Shown here: in pieces, positions 25,267-37,252 of the stretch
Position numbering within the stretch: position 1 is the first letter of the stretch
Layout: each line of letters begins with the position of its first letter
Source: Haloarcula litorea
GTDB lineage: Archaea; Halobacteriota; Halobacteria; Halobacteriales; Haloarculaceae
Length of the DNA: 64,000 nt
Reading direction: 5' to 3'
NCBI RefSeq assembly: GCF_029338195.1
Contig: NZ_CP119779.1
Location: 806,001-870,000, forward strand
Made by a program: the position numbers and the translations under genes
The notes under the pieces: generated by a model
Told to the model about the DNA's origin: nothing
Database searches by the model: none
The model's input: only the letters and a program-made list of their open reading frames with translations

Positions 25267-25426
25267 GCAGTCGGCGAGAGCGAGACCGGTCACGGGGAGT
25301 GAGGCGAGCCCCCGTCGACGTGCGCCGGGGTACCCAGGCGGGCGCGCTCGAAGAGCGACCGAAGGAGGGGCGACGAGAGAGGGCGAACCCGAACCCTCTT
25401 GCTTTGCTGGCCCCACGGTCCGACAA

Positions 25427-27196
25427 ATGGTGAGTACGCTCACGTGGGTTCTCGCCGGCCTCGTCGCCTACACGCTCGCGGCGATGGCGCTCAAGGCCCG
25501 CGGCGTGGTCCCCGACTACATCCGGTTCAGCGGTCCCATCACGACCATCCACACCCAGCGTGGGAAGGTCCTCCTCGACCGGCTGGCCCGCCCGAGGCGG
25601 TTCTGGCGGGCGTGGGGGAACCTCGGTGTCGGCGTCGCGCTCGTCGTGATGGTCGGCTCGTTCCTCCTCTTCGTGTTGGGCGCACAGCAGGCGATCGTCA
25701 ACCCCCAGCCGACCGCGCTGAACGAACCGCGGAACGCGCTGGCGATCCCCGGCGTCAACGACTTCCTCCCGCTGTCGGTCGCCCCAGAGATCCTGCTGGG
25801 GCTCCTGCTCGGACTGGTCGTTCACGAGGGGGGCCACGGCCTGTTCTGCCGGGTCGAGGACGTCGGCATCGAGTCGATGGGCGTGGCGCTGCTGACCGTG
25901 CTCCCCGTCGGGGCGTTCGTCGAGCCCGACGAGGACGAACTGCTCCGCTCGGACCGGGGCACGCAGATCCGGATGTACGCCGCCGGCGTCACGAACAACT
26001 TCGCGCTGGCGATCGTCGCGCTGGTCCTCCTCTTCGGCCCGGTCGCCGGCTCCATCGCCGTCGTCGACGGCTTCCCGGTCGGCGGAACCCTCCCCGGGAC
26101 GCCCGCCGCCGAGGCCGGCATCGGCTCCGGCGACGTCATCACGGCCGTCGACGGCCGGCAGGTGTCGGACCCGGCGGAGCTCCGGGAGGTGCTGTCGTCG
26201 ACGGACGCACAGCGCGTCGAGGTCACGCGCCGGGACGCCGAGGCGGTGACCGTCCAGCGCGAGGTGGTCGTCAGCAGCGCCGTCGCCAGCGCCCCGCTGA
26301 CGGGCGGCGACACGATCGTCAGCGTCAACGGGACGAACGTCTCGACGAGCGACGCGTTCGTCCGGGCCGCCGCCCGGCACCCGGTCGCCGAGCTGGCGAC
26401 CGAGGACGGGCGGACGGTGACGATGCCGACGGGCGGGTACGTCCTCGTGGCCGAGGACGGCCCCCTCGACGACGCCGGGGCCCCGGCCGGTGAGGGCGTC
26501 GTCGTCACGGCCGTCGACGGCCGGCGGACGGTCAACGGCACGGCGCTGGCCGCCGTCCTGGCCGACACCGACCCCGAGCGGACGGTGCCCGTCGTCGCCT
26601 ACGTCGACGGGCAGCGACAGGTCTACGACGTCGACGTCGCCACCAACGAGCGGACCGGCGGCGCGCTGCTGGGCGTGACCCTCGAGCCGGGCGTCAGCGG
26701 CATCGAGGTCAACGACTTCGGCATCGACGCCTACCCGGCCGCGACGTTCCTGAGCGTCATCGGCGGCGACTCCGGCGGCGCGGAGACGCCCGACCTGGGC
26801 TTCGCCCGCCGGATCTACTTCACGTTCCTCCTGCCGGTCATCGGCGCGGCCCCGGGGACCGGCTTCGCGTACAACTTCCCCGGGTTCACGAGCTTCTGGA
26901 CGAACTTCTACACCGTCGAGGGGCCCCTGGGCGCGCTCGGGAAGACGCCGGTGTTCCTGCTGGCGAACGCGCTGTTCTGGACCGGGTGGATCAACATCGT
27001 CGTCGGGCAGTTCAACTGCGTGCCGACGTTCCCGCTGGACGGCGGGCACATCCTCCGGGCGACGACGGAGTCGGTCGTCTCCCGGCTCCCGGTGCCCGAC
27101 CGCCGACAGGTGACCACGGCCGTCACCGTCGCCGTCACGCTCTCGATGGTGGCGAGTCTGTTCCTGATGGTGTTCGGCCAGCGGCTGCTGGCGTAG
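25427..27196 (+). CDS. Site-2 protease with PDZ domains (M50)
   Basis: A 589-residue membrane metalloprotease. The zinc motif is HEGGH at about residues 133-137 in a TM helix, and the partner motif is [16 protein letters not shown] near residue 535. Between them lie extended soluble parts with two PDZ-like repeats: [20 protein letters not shown] followed by a second, degenerate copy around [15 protein letters not shown], and a third [13 protein letters not shown] region. PDZ domains in this family gate substrate access. The ATG at 25427 begins a TM helix directly ([14 protein letters not shown]). It is followed 40 bp later by argS on the same strand, possibly co-transcribed. Confidence 0.93.
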   Translation: MVSTLTWVLAGLVAYTLAAMALKARGVVPDYIRFSGPITTIHTQRGKVLLDRLARPRRFWRAWGNLGVGVALVVMVGSFLLFVLGAQQAIVNPQPTALNEPRNALAIPGVNDFLPLSVAPEILLGLLLGLVVHEGGHGLFCRVEDVGIESMGVALLTVLPVGAFVEPDEDELLRSDRGTQIRMYAAGVTNNFALAIVALVLLFGPVAGSIAVVDGFPVGGTLPGTPAAEAGIGSGDVITAVDGRQVSDPAELREVLSSTDAQRVEVTRRDAEAVTVQREVVVSSAVASAPLTGGDTIVSVNGTNVSTSDAFVRAAARHPVAELATEDGRTVTMPTGGYVLVAEDGPLDDAGAPAGEGVVVTAVDGRRTVNGTALAAVLADTDPERTVPVVAYVDGQRQVYDVDVATNERTGGALLGVTLEPGVSGIEVNDFGIDAYPAATFLSVIGGDSGGAETPDLGFARRIYFTFLLPVIGAAPGTGFAYNFPGFTSFWTNFYTVEGPLGALGKTPVFLLANALFWTGWINIVVGQFNCVPTFPLDGGHILRATTESVVSRLPVPDRRQVTTAVTVAVTLSMVASLFLMVFGQRLLA

Positions 27197-27236
27197 GTTC
27201 GTTACCCTCTTACTGCCCGCCGCGAGAGGTGACGGT

Positions 27237-28973
27237 ATGTTCCTGCAGCTCCGCGCGGAGGTCGAGGACGCGCTCGCCGCCGCGCTCGCGGACCTGGACC
27301 TCCCGACCGACGACCTCGGCATCGAGGAGCCGCCCGCCGACGTCGACGCCGTGCTGGCCTCCTCGGCGGCGTTCCGGCTGGCCGGCGAGGTGGGCGCGCC
27401 GCCGCCGGAGGTCGCCGCCGATGTCGCCGACGCCGTCGACGCCGACGACCTCACCTACGTCAGCGCGGTCGAGACCCAGGGGCCGTACGTGAACTTCCTG
27501 CCCAGCGACGCCTACTTCGCGGAGACGCTCGACGCCGCCGGCGACGACGACTACGGTCGCCTGCCGGCCCGCGAGGAGCGCGTCGTCGTCGAACACACCT
27601 CGGCGAACCCGACCGGGCCGGTCCACGTCGGCCGGGCGCGCAACCCCATCATCGGCGACGCCGTCGCCCGCGTGCTGGACTACGCCGGCTACGACGTCGA
27701 CCGCCACTACTACGTCAACGACGCCGGCCGACAGATCGCGGTGTTCACGTGGGCCTACGAGACCTTCGACGAGAGCGACCTGCCCGAACCCGAGCGCGAC
27801 GCCCCGGAGTACGAGATGGTCCGCTACTACCGCAAGGGCAACACGTTCCTCGAGGAGGCCGACCCCGACCGCGTCGAGACCGCCGAGGCCGAGATCCAGG
27901 CCATCCTCCAGGGCCTAGAGGAGGGCGACGAGGAGACCTACGAGCGGGTCGCCGAGGTCGTCGACACCGTGCTGGGCGGGATGGTCGGGACCCTCGAACG
28001 GCTCCCCGCGGAGTTCGACGAGTTCGTCAAGGAGACGCGGTTCATGCGGGACGGGTCGACCGACGCCCTCGTCGACCGGCTCAAGCAGCTGGACTGTGCC
28101 GTCTACGAGGACGACGCCTGGCAGCTGGACCTTCCGGACTTCGAGAAGAACCTCGTCTTCCTCCGGTCGGACGGGACCTCGCTGTACACGACGCGGGACC
28201 TCGCCCACCACGAGTGGAAGTTCGACAACTACGACCGCGCGGTGACGGTCCTGGGCGAGGACCACAAGCTCCAGGCCGACCAGCTCTCGGCGGCCCTGGA
28301 GTTGCTGGGCAACGACACCGACGACCTCCGGCAGGTGTTCTACTCGTGGGTGAACCTCCCCGAGGGCGGGATGAGCACCCGCGAGGGGACCGGCATCGAC
28401 CTCGACGACCTGCTCGACGAGGCCGTCGACCGGGCCCGCGCGGAGGTCGAGGCCCGGCTGGACGATCGGTCGCGGGGCGACCTCGACGAGGCGGACGTCG
28501 AGCGAATCGCCCACCAGGTCGGTATCGGCGCGGTCCGCTACGACGTCGTCTCGAAACAGCCGACGAAGGGGATCACCTTCGAGTGGGACCGGGCGCTGGA
28601 CTTCGAGGCGCAGTCGGCCCCCTACGTCCAGTACGTCCACGCGCGGTGCTGTGGGATCCTGAGCGAGGCCGACGACGCGGAGCTGGCGGCCGACTTCGAC
28701 GCCCTCGACGAACCCGAGGAGCGGGACCTCCTGCGCGTCCTGGCGCGGTTCCCCGCGGTGATCGACGAGGCCGCCGCCGACCTGGAGCCCCACACGGTCG
28801 CGACGTACACCCGCGACCTGGCGGAGACGTTCAACGCCTTCTACCGGGAGTGCCCGGTGCTAGACGCCGACGACGGGACGCGGGCCGCGCGGCTGGCGCT
28901 GGTCGCTGCCACCAGACACACGGTCGCGAACGCCCTGGACGCCGTCGGGGTCGCCGCGCCGGACTCGATGTGA
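27237..28973 (+). CDS. argS: Arginyl-tRNA synthetase
   Basis: A 578-residue class I synthetase charging tRNA-Arg. The N-terminal tRNA-binding Add-1 domain occupies about residues 1-95. The HIGH-like motif is HVGR at 130-133 in [15 protein letters not shown]. The canonical KMSK is absent, as usual for ArgRS; the corresponding loop reads [19 protein letters not shown]. The C-terminal DALR anticodon-binding domain begins near residue 465 ([19 protein letters not shown]). The length is normal and the gene is intact. It ends 12 bp before the stop codon of the convergent MinD-like gene. Confidence 0.97.
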   Translation: MFLQLRAEVEDALAAALADLDLPTDDLGIEEPPADVDAVLASSAAFRLAGEVGAPPPEVAADVADAVDADDLTYVSAVETQGPYVNFLPSDAYFAETLDAAGDDDYGRLPAREERVVVEHTSANPTGPVHVGRARNPIIGDAVARVLDYAGYDVDRHYYVNDAGRQIAVFTWAYETFDESDLPEPERDAPEYEMVRYYRKGNTFLEEADPDRVETAEAEIQAILQGLEEGDEETYERVAEVVDTVLGGMVGTLERLPAEFDEFVKETRFMRDGSTDALVDRLKQLDCAVYEDDAWQLDLPDFEKNLVFLRSDGTSLYTTRDLAHHEWKFDNYDRAVTVLGEDHKLQADQLSAALELLGNDTDDLRQVFYSWVNLPEGGMSTREGTGIDLDDLLDEAVDRARAEVEARLDDRSRGDLDEADVERIAHQVGIGAVRYDVVSKQPTKGITFEWDRALDFEAQSAPYVQYVHARCCGILSEADDAELAADFDALDEPEERDLLRVLARFPAVIDEAAADLEPHTVATYTRDLAETFNAFYRECPVLDADDGTRAARLALVAATRHTVANALDAVGVAAPDSM

Positions 28974-28985
28974 GCGGCCCCGCCG

Positions 28986-29810
28986 TCAGTTGAACAGGCC
29001 GAACATCCCGCCGGAGGACTCCTCGTCGTCCTCGTCCGCTCCGGCGGCCGCCTCCTCGTCCTCGACGAACCAGCTCTCCTCGACGATGGTGTCGACGTCC
29101 TCGGCCACGGTCTCGCCCTGGAAGAACACGCCCTCCAGGGCCTCGGTCAGCCGCCGGTAGGCGTCGGCCGCGGGGCTCTCGGCGTGGTTGAGCACCAGCG
29201 GCTCGTGCCGGGTCGCCTGCGTGTCGTCGGGGACGACCGCGAGCAGCGGGAACTCGAACCGCTCGGCGATCCCGGCGACGTCGGTGTGGCGCGTGACGCG
29301 GTTGATGAGCGCGCCGATCACCTCGCCGTCGATCTTCTCGGCCAGCTGTGCGGTCTTGACCGTGTCGCCGACGGCCACCTCGTCCGGCGTGGTCACGAGG
29401 ACGATGCCGTCGGCCAGCCCCAGCGGCACCGCCACCTCGTGGCTCAGGCCCGCGCCGGTGTCGATGAGCACCACGTCGTAGGCGTTGCGCAGCGTCTTGA
29501 TGACCTTCCGGAGCTTGGCGGGGTCGGCGTCGGCGAAGGCCTCCAGCGACTGCTCGCCGGGGATGACCGTCAGCCCGCCGGCGGCGTCGGTCAGCGCCTC
29601 GCTGACGGCGGCGTCGCCTGCGAGGATCTCGTGGAGGCTCTTCTCGGGCTCGACTTCCAGCATCGCCCCGAGGTTCGCCATCCCGAGGTCGGCGTCGACG
29701 ACGGCGACGTCGTACCCCATCTCCTCGAGGCCCGCGCCGAGATTGACCGCTGTCGTCGTCTTCCCGACGCCGCCCTTGCCGCCCGCGATGGTGCACACGT
29801 ACCCCGCCAT
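28986..29810 (-). CDS. MinD/ParA-type P-loop ATPase
   Basis: A 274-residue ATPase with the deviant Walker A KGGVGKT at about residues 12-18, including the signature Lys, plus Walker A-prime VVDADLGMANLG and the switch segment VLIDTGAGLS. Haloarchaea encode several MinD paralogues that position surface structures such as archaella and chemosensory arrays rather than division sites. The family core ends near residue 240; the acidic C-terminal tail then finishes with GGMFGLFN, which might act as a short hydrophobic targeting tip. The ATG at 29810 (MAGYVCTIAGGKGG) is preferred to the upstream in-frame one. Which MinD paralogue this is cannot be assigned from sequence alone. Confidence 0.88.
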   Translation of the reverse strand: MAGYVCTIAGGKGGVGKTTTAVNLGAGLEEMGYDVAVVDADLGMANLGAMLEVEPEKSLHEILAGDAAVSEALTDAAGGLTVIPGEQSLEAFADADPAKLRKVIKTLRNAYDVVLIDTGAGLSHEVAVPLGLADGIVLVTTPDEVAVGDTVKTAQLAEKIDGEVIGALINRVTRHTDVAGIAERFEFPLLAVVPDDTQATRHEPLVLNHAESPAADAYRRLTEALEGVFFQGETVAEDVDTIVEESWFVEDEEAAAGADEDDEESSGGMFGLFN

Positions 29811-30025
29811 TCTTTGACTGTCTGACCCCAAGACTGGGAGTCACATAAAGCCGCCTGTCACCTCTCCCCGGGCGGCCCGCCGGGCCTCGCACCGGCGGTT
29901 CCGGTCCCGGCCCCCGCCTCGGCCGTCTCGGGACGCCCGTCTCTCGGCGCTCGACGAACCGCGGACGGCTCCCCCCAGTCTCACTCCTCGCTGCTCGCGG
30001 CTCGTTCCTCCCCGCTCGACCGTAC

Positions 30026-30052
30026 GGCGGCGCTCCCTTCGGTCGCGCCGCC
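30026..30052. repeat. GC-rich hairpin in the prf1 leader region
   Basis: GGCGGCGC (30026-30033) pairs with GCGCCGCC (30045-30052) over an 11-base loop, ending 41 bp before the prf1 ATG. The surrounding 29811-30093 gap is GC/CTC-rich and otherwise featureless; I find no tRNA or ORF in it. The hairpin may be a transcript leader structure. Confidence 0.4.
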
Positions 30053-30093
30053 CTGTCAACAGGTTCTTACACAGCCTCGGCCAACACGAGGTA

Positions 30094-31344
30094 ATGAGTG
30101 AGCAGGAACAGGAGCAGTCGGACAAACAGAAATACGAGTTCCGGAAGGTCATCGAGGAACTCAAGGACTACCGGGGATCAGGAACACAGCTCGTCTCCAT
30201 CTACGTCCCCGAGGACAAGCAGCTGAGCGACGTCGTCGCCCACGTCACTCAGGAACACTCCGAGGCCTCCAACATCAAGTCCAAGGACACCCGGACGGCC
30301 GTCCAGGACGCGCTGACCTCGATCAAGGACCGGCTCCGGTACTACGACACCGCCCCGGAGAACGGGATGGTGCTGTTCTCCGGTGCCATCGACCAGGGCG
30401 GCGGCCGGACCGACATGGTGACGAAGGTCCTGGAGGGGCCGCCCGATCCCATCCAGTCGTTCCGCTACCACTGTGACTCGGAGTTCCTCACCGAGCCGCT
30501 GGAGGAGATGCTGGCCGACAAGGGGCTGTTCGGCCTCATCGTGCTCGACCGGCGGGAGGCCAACGTCGGCTGGCTGAAGGGCAAACGCGTCGAACCCGTC
30601 AAGTCCGCGTCCTCGCTGGTCCCGGGCAAGCAGCGCAAGGGTGGCCAGTCCGCACAGCGGTTCGCCCGCCTGCGGCTGGAGGCCATCGACAACTTCTACC
30701 AGGAGGTCGCGGGGATGGCAAACGACCTGTTCGTGCCCGAGCGCCACGAGCTCGACGGCGTCCTCGTCGGCGGCCCGTCGCCGACGAAAGACGAGTTCCT
30801 CGACGGCGACTACCTCCACCACGAGCTCCAGGACATGGTGCTCGGGAAGTTCGACGTGGCCTACACCGACGAGTCGGGCCTGTACGACCTCGTCGACGCC
30901 TCGCAGGACGTCCTCGACGAGTACGAGATGCTCCAGGACAAGCAGGTGATGGAGGACTTCTTCAAGGAGCTCCACGACGGCGACCTGGCGACCTACGGGT
31001 TCGACCAGACCCGACAGAACCTCAACATGGGGGCCGTCGAACAGCTGCTCATCTCCGAGGACCTCCGGAAAGACGTCGTCACCTACACCTGCGAGAACGG
31101 CCACGACGAGTACGAGCTGATCGACAGCTCGGCGGCGACCGACGATCACGACTGCAGCCGGTGTTCGGCGACCGTCGACGCCGACGACGCCGAGCGCGAG
31201 GACGCCATCGACCACCTGATGGAGCTGGCCGAGCAACGGGGGACGGAGACGGTGTTCATCTCGACGGACTTCGAGAAGGGCGAGCAGTTGCTCACCGCCT
31301 TCGGCGGCGTCGCGGGCCTGCTCCGGTACTCGACCGGCGTCTAA
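30094..31344 (+). CDS. prf1: Peptide chain release factor aRF1
   Basis: A 416-residue archaeal class I release factor that recognises all three stop codons and triggers peptide release. The stop-decoding motif NIKS is at residues 60-63 and the catalytic GGQ at 183-185 (RKGGQSAQRFARL). The C-terminal domain binds the recycling factor ABCE1 and includes a Cys-pair minidomain (CENGHDEYEL and CSRCSATV), typical of aRF1. The length and domain order are complete. The start MSEQEQEQSDKQKYEFRK matches haloarchaeal orthologues. It is a single gene with a long GC-rich upstream region. Confidence 0.97.
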   Translation: MSEQEQEQSDKQKYEFRKVIEELKDYRGSGTQLVSIYVPEDKQLSDVVAHVTQEHSEASNIKSKDTRTAVQDALTSIKDRLRYYDTAPENGMVLFSGAIDQGGGRTDMVTKVLEGPPDPIQSFRYHCDSEFLTEPLEEMLADKGLFGLIVLDRREANVGWLKGKRVEPVKSASSLVPGKQRKGGQSAQRFARLRLEAIDNFYQEVAGMANDLFVPERHELDGVLVGGPSPTKDEFLDGDYLHHELQDMVLGKFDVAYTDESGLYDLVDASQDVLDEYEMLQDKQVMEDFFKELHDGDLATYGFDQTRQNLNMGAVEQLLISEDLRKDVVTYTCENGHDEYELIDSSAATDDHDCSRCSATVDADDAEREDAIDHLMELAEQRGTETVFISTDFEKGEQLLTAFGGVAGLLRYSTGV

Positions 31345-31508
31345 GCGGTCGGTTCGGTGCCGTCGCTCCGGGGTGTCGAAGTGGGAGTGGGAAGTGGGGA
31401 CGGGGGTCGACAGCACGTCGTCGGCCCGAGTGTGTGATGCACACCTGGCCGCGTACTACCGTAGCCGCGTCGGGGGTATAGTCTCTGCACCTAACCACAT
31501 AGGTCCGG

Positions 31509-31901
31509 TCAGAGCAGCTGTTCGAGCTGCCGGCGGCGGGCCGCGAGGTCGACGTGGGCGTCGTCGCCGTAGCTGTCGGCGAGCCGGTCGACGACGAGCA
31601 GCGGGTCGGTGCCCGCTCGCTCGACCCGTTCGAGGAGGGCGGTGATCTCGGCGCGGTGGAGCGCGAGCGAGTCGAGCAGTCCCACCAGCAGGACCATCGG
31701 GACCGCCGCCGCGTCGTCGGCCGGCATCGCGTCGTCGACGGCCGTCAGGTCGGGCGGCGACGCCGGCGGGTCCTCGGTCGGCCGCATCGCCAGGCAGGCT
31801 CGGCAGACGGTGACGGCGGGCGCGTCGCCCGGGAGGTACTCGCGAAGGTCGGACGGGACGGGGACGGCGACGGTGTCGCCCCCGCAGGCTGGACAGGACA
31901 T
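31509..31901 (-). CDS. Conserved haloarchaeal zinc-ribbon protein (DUF6276-like)
   Basis: A 130-residue protein with two Cys pairs, CPACGG at residues 3-8 and CRACLA near residue 33, forming a zinc ribbon. The C-terminal part is helical, with LLVGLLDSLALHRAEITALLERVERAG. From memory this matches haloarchaeal DUF6276, of unknown function; an accessory nucleic-acid or protein-binding role is possible. It is separated from atpD by about 120 bp and is probably not part of that operon. The region from prf1 to this gene (31345-31508) shows no feature I can name. Confidence 0.8.
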   Translation of the reverse strand: MSCPACGGDTVAVPVPSDLREYLPGDAPAVTVCRACLAMRPTEDPPASPPDLTAVDDAMPADDAAAVPMVLLVGLLDSLALHRAEITALLERVERAGTDPLLVVDRLADSYGDDAHVDLAARRRQLEQLL

Positions 31902-32024
31902 ACCGACGCGAGCACGCGCAGAGAGAAAGAACCGTGGGTCCGCACACGGACTGTCGTCGATCGTCTCCGGACCGCGCCGACCTCGGGATCGGCGCGCCCC
32001 GGTACGTCGCTACGACAACCCGTG

Positions 32025-32717
32025 TCAGTCGTCGGCGGCGACCGGCTCGACTTCTTCCTCCTCGTCCTCGTCGAGGGTCGGGTCGTCCTCTTCGGCCTCC
32101 TTCTTGGCCTTGATCTTCTTCATCCGGAAGATCTCCTCGCGCTCCTGCTCCTCGAGTTTCTGCTCGATGTACTCCTTGTTGTCGTAGAGGTCGGGCAGGA
32201 GCTTGAACTCCAGGGCGTTGACGCGGCGCTTGGTCGTCTCGATCTCGTCGAGCATCTTCTTCATCGCCGTCTCGACCTCGGCCGCGAGGATGATGTTCTC
32301 CAGCAGCTCCTCGTATGCGTCGGCCGCCTCGTCGATGCGCGCGGAGGTGCCCATCACGCCGTAGCCGCGCTCGTCCAGGGACTTCTGGACCTTGCTGGAC
32401 TCGATCTGCGGGACGACGACGCCCATGATGTTCTTCGACTGGGTTGTGAGCTCGGGGTGCTCCTTCAGCGCGGAGGCCGCGCCCCGGACCGCCACGTCGC
32501 CCTCCATCGCCCGCGCCATGTCGATGGCCTGCTGTGCGCGTTCGTAGGAGTCGTCGAGGTCCTCGCGGACGTCCTGTGCCTGGTCCAGGATGTCCATAAA
32601 CTCCATGATGAGGCCGTCACGCTTCTTCTCCAGCGTGTCGTGCCCGCGCTCGGAGAGCTCGATGCGGTCCTCGATCTGCATCAAGTTCTTCCGAGTGGGT
32701 TTGACGTCCTTCGCCAT
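32025..32717 (-). CDS. atpD: A-type ATP synthase subunit D
   Basis: A 230-residue central-stalk subunit that forms the rotor axle inside the A3B3 head. The N-terminus [21 protein letters not shown] starts the first long coiled-coil arm, the middle contains the short globular part, and the second arm runs through [29 protein letters not shown], a family signature. An acidic tail follows. It is the last gene of the atp operon, separated from atpB by the bop gene instead of following atpB directly as in most haloarchaea. It may depend on read-through or on the promoter upstream of bop. Confidence 0.95.
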   Translation of the reverse strand: MAKDVKPTRKNLMQIEDRIELSERGHDTLEKKRDGLIMEFMDILDQAQDVREDLDDSYERAQQAIDMARAMEGDVAVRGAASALKEHPELTTQSKNIMGVVVPQIESSKVQKSLDERGYGVMGTSARIDEAADAYEELLENIILAAEVETAMKKMLDEIETTKRRVNALEFKLLPDLYDNKEYIEQKLEEQEREEIFRMKKIKAKKEAEEDDPTLDEDEEEEVEPVAADD

Positions 32718-32858
32718 TACCGGGCCGTTTCGGGCCGAGGCAGTTAACCGTTTTCAGTCACCCTGACCGCGACAGCCGTCGCTGACGGAGCCTGTGCCGA
32801 AAAAACGGGGCTGCACGTCGCGTGGGTCGGCACCCGACCCACTCGGTTCCCGCTCGCG

Positions 32859-33611
32859 TCAGTCGTCGGCCGGCGTCGCGCCGGTCGTCGTCTCCGCAGC
32901 GCCGTCGAGCACGCTGTGGCTCTGCAGGAGGATGAACCCGAAGCCGACCTTCGCGACCAGGTCGATGACCATGAACCCGGCCGTCTCGATGCCGATGCTG
33001 ACGAGGCCGATCCCCTCGGTCCCGACGAGCCACCAGACCGGGTAGATCAACCAGACCACGGTCACGAGGTTGCGCAACGTCTTGAACGTGCTCTGGGTGT
33101 CGCTCGGCAAGTCGCTGACGCGGCCGGACAGCGAGCTGAACAGGAAGTACAGCAGCACCAGCAGGAACGCGGTGCTGATGCCCCACCAGACGAGGCGGGT
33201 CGCACCGACCGAGAGGACGGTGTTCCCGGCCGACAGCGTCGCGACGACGCCGGTGCCGATCATCAGCACGTCGAGGCTGACGAGCGTCGCGATGGTGTTG
33301 CGGTCCGCACCGGCCAGCAGGCCGAGGTCGTACAGCAACAGCGGCGTCGTGAACAGCCAGTCGGTGTACCGGGCCCAGTAGATCGGGGCCTCGGGATCGT
33401 TGGGGAGCTCGACCAACGTCAGGCCGAACCCGAGCGCCATCGCGAGGTAGTTCACGAACGCGATGGCGGTGATCAGTATGGTCGCGATGTAGAACTTCTG
33501 CCGCCGTTCGTCGGTCTCGCCCCATCCCCGGCCGATGAAGTACAGCATGCCGAGGAACATCCCTGCTGTGCCGAGCCAAAGCCAAATCGATTCGCTTCCT
33601 GGTTGTGGCAT
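32859..33611 (-). CDS. bop: Bacteriorhodopsin-type light-driven proton pump
   Basis: A 250-residue seven-TM retinal protein that pumps protons outwards in light. Key residues are all present: Arg81 and Asp84 in [11 protein letters not shown] (BR Arg82 and Asp85, the proton acceptor), Asp95 (BR Asp96, the donor), Glu199 and Glu209 (release group, BR Glu194 and Glu204), Asp217 and the retinal Schiff-base Lys221 in [11 protein letters not shown]. Thr83-Asp84-Thr88 therefore marks a true proton pump, not a halorhodopsin or sensory rhodopsin. As I remember them, Haloarcula cruxrhodopsins are very similar. It sits between atpB and atpD in the same direction and has its own AT-rich promoter with a Bat-like activator site. 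No brp or bat gene is in the window. Confidence 0.96.
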   Translation of the reverse strand: MPQPGSESIWLWLGTAGMFLGMLYFIGRGWGETDERRQKFYIATILITAIAFVNYLAMALGFGLTLVELPNDPEAPIYWARYTDWLFTTPLLLYDLGLLAGADRNTIATLVSLDVLMIGTGVVATLSAGNTVLSVGATRLVWWGISTAFLLVLLYFLFSSLSGRVSDLPSDTQSTFKTLRNLVTVVWLIYPVWWLVGTEGIGLVSIGIETAGFMVIDLVAKVGFGFILLQSHSVLDGAAETTTGATPADD

Positions 33612-33633
33612 AGTACATTCTCAGTTTAGGCTG

Positions 33634-33650
33634 CACAAGTAAAGTTTACA
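33634..33650 (-). promoter_or_regulatory. bop core promoter (AT-rich TATA region)
   Basis: On the minus strand TGTAAACTTTACTTGTG, centred about 30 bp upstream of the bop ATG. The spacing implies a transcript with only a few bases of leader, as known for bop in Halobacterium. It lies 3 bp downstream of the activator-like palindrome. Confidence 0.6.
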
Positions 33651-33652
33651 CT

Positions 33653-33668
33653 ACCCAAACGATTGGGT
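33653..33668 (-). promoter_or_regulatory. Bat-type upstream activator sequence of bop
   Basis: ACCCAATCGTTTGGGT on the minus strand, a 6-bp inverted repeat ACCCAA/TTGGGT with four central bases, centred about 50 bp before the ATG. It agrees with the published Halobacterium bop UAS consensus (ACC, then an eight-base less-conserved region, then TTnGG) at the invariant positions. It predicts light/low-oxygen control by a Bat homologue encoded elsewhere. Confidence 0.65.
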
Positions 33669-33729
33669 ATCGGCCGGCAAATATCGCGCGGATCCGAGCG
33701 AGGTGCCGATCGCGTCCGGGACGCGTCGG

Positions 33730-35165
33730 CTACGCTTCGGCCTCGACGGCCTCGTCCTCGGCGCTCTCCGCGGTCTCGTCCTCGCGGTAGTGCTCCTCGA
33801 TGAGGTCCTCGTCGATGCGGTTCAGGGCGTCCTTGGGCAGCATCGACAGGAGGTCCCAGCCCAGCTCCAGCGTCTCGTCGATGTCCCGGTCGGTGTCGAA
33901 GCCCTGGTCGACGAACTCGTCCTCGAAGCGGTCGGCGAAGTCCAGGTACTTGTTGTCCAGTTCCGACAGGGCCTCGCGGCCGACGATGTTCACGAGGTCG
34001 CGCAGGTCCTCACCCTCCGCGTAGGCGGCGAAGATCTGGTCTTTCACGTCGGCGTGGTCGGCGCGGGTCAGGCCCTCGCCGATGCCGTCGTCCATCAGCC
34101 GCGACAGGCTCGGCAGGACGTTGATCGGCGGCTCGACGCCCTGGCTGTTGAGGTCGCGGTCGATGTAGATCTGCCCCTCGGTGATGTACCCCGTCAGGTC
34201 CGGGATGGGGTGGGTGTCGTCGTCGCCCGGCATCGTGAGGATCGGGATCTGGGTGACGGAGCCCTCGCGACCGTCGATCCGGCCGGCCCGCTCGTAGAGC
34301 TGGGCGAGGTCGGTGTACATGTAGCCGGGGTAGCCACGGCGACCCGGGACCTCCTCGCGTGCGGCACCGATCTCGCGCAGCGCCTCGCAGTAGTTGGTCA
34401 TGTCCGTCAGGATGACCAGGACGTGGTACCCCTTGTCGAAGGCGAGGTACTCCGCCGTGGTCAGCGCCAGTCGCGGCGTGATGGTCCGCTCGACGGCCGG
34501 GTCGTCGGCGAGGTTCATGAAGACGACGCTGCGTTCGAGCGCGCCGGTGCGCTCGAAGTCGTCCATGAACTCGTTTGCCTCCTCGGCCGTGATCCCCATC
34601 GCGCCGAAGATGACGGCGAACTCCGAGCCCTCGTCGTCGTCGCCCTCCTCTTCCTCCGGGACGGAGGCCTGCCGGGCGATCTGGAGGGCCAGGTCGTTGT
34701 GGGGCAGCCCCGACGCCGAGAAGATGGGGAGCTTCTGCCCGCGGACGAGCGTGTTCATCCCGTCGATGGCCGAGACCCCCGTCTGGATGAACTCCTCGGG
34801 GTACTCCCGGGAGTAGGGGTTGATCGCCGCCCCGACGATGTCGCGGCGCTCGTCCGGGACGATCTCCGGCCCGCCGTCGATGGGCTGGCCGGTCCCGTCC
34901 ATAACCCGCCCGAGGAGGTCCTCGGTGACGGGCATCTTCATCGTCTCGTCCTCGAAGCGGACCGAGGCCTCGCGGTCGATGCCCTCGGTCCCCTCGAAGA
35001 CCTGGATCGCGACGTAGTCGCTGGCCGACTCCAGCACCTGGCCGCGGCGAATCTCGCCGTCGCTGGTCTCGATCTCGACGATCTCGTCGTAGCCGACGGG
35101 TTCGTCGGTCTCGACGAACACCAGCGGACCGCTGATCTCCGTGATGGTCTGGTATTCCTTGGTCA

Positions 35166-35166
<1 letters not shown>
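33730..35166 (-). CDS. atpB: A-type ATP synthase subunit B
   Basis: A 478-residue non-catalytic subunit of the A3B3 hexamer. The nucleotide-binding fold is present, but the P-loop is replaced ([18 protein letters not shown]), as expected for subunit B. Other landmarks are SGPLVFVE at the start, [30 protein letters not shown] and [21 protein letters not shown]. An acidic tail ends the protein. Its start codon overlaps the stop of atpA by one base (TAATG), so translation is coupled. The next gene downstream is bop, not atpD. Confidence 0.97.
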
Positions 35167-36926
<1,760 letters not shown>

Positions 36927-36928
36927 AG

Positions 36929-37252
36929 TTAGTCTTCGTCCATCAGGTCGATCCCGATGGCTCGCTTGATCTGCTCGCGTAGGTTCCCGCTGCCGGTGCC
37001 GCCGCCGAGCGTCACCAGCACGGGCTCGACGCTCGTCTCCGCATCCTGTCGGACGCCACGAGAGAGATGCGACAGGTCGTCGTCGTGCATCACGACGATG
37101 CCGACGTCGTCGTCGGTGAGCATCTCCTCGACGGCGTCGTCGAGCTGCTCGTCTTTCTGGTCCTGTGGGACGTCCGCGAACTTGCGGACGCCCGCCAGTC
37201 GAAAGCCCGTGGTGAACTCCGGGCTCCCGACCACGCCGATCTCCTGGCTCAT
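36929..37252 (-). CDS. atpF: A-type ATP synthase subunit F
   Basis: A 107-residue central-stalk subunit with a Rossmann-like CheY-type fold: [22 protein letters not shown] at the start, then [14 protein letters not shown], and the C-terminal [21 protein letters not shown] that reaches into the head. It overlaps the end of atpC by 4 bp (ATGA) and precedes atpA by 2 bp, so it is tightly coupled to both. Confidence 0.95.
   Translation of the reverse strand: MSQEIGVVGSPEFTTGFRLAGVRKFADVPQDQKDEQLDDAVEEMLTDDDVGIVVMHDDDLSHLSRGVRQDAETSVEPVLVTLGGGTGSGNLREQIKRAIGIDLMDED

Noticed and set aside
25196-27454. Minus-strand extension of the hypothetical membrane protein to nearly 900 residues
   Set aside because: It covers the PDZ site-2 protease on the opposite strand and has shadow-frame composition; normal protein character starts at the ATG at 25195.
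29811-30093. Possible tRNA or 7S RNA gene in the prf1 upstream gap
   Set aside because: No T-arm GGTTCRANNCC, no cloverleaf pairing and no SRP Alu/S-domain signature; the gap is pyrimidine-rich with one hairpin.
32758-33636. Overlapping frame on the same strand as bop
   Set aside because: Frame-shifted shadow of bop, rich in Arg/Asp/His; the bop frame has all functional residues of a proton pump.
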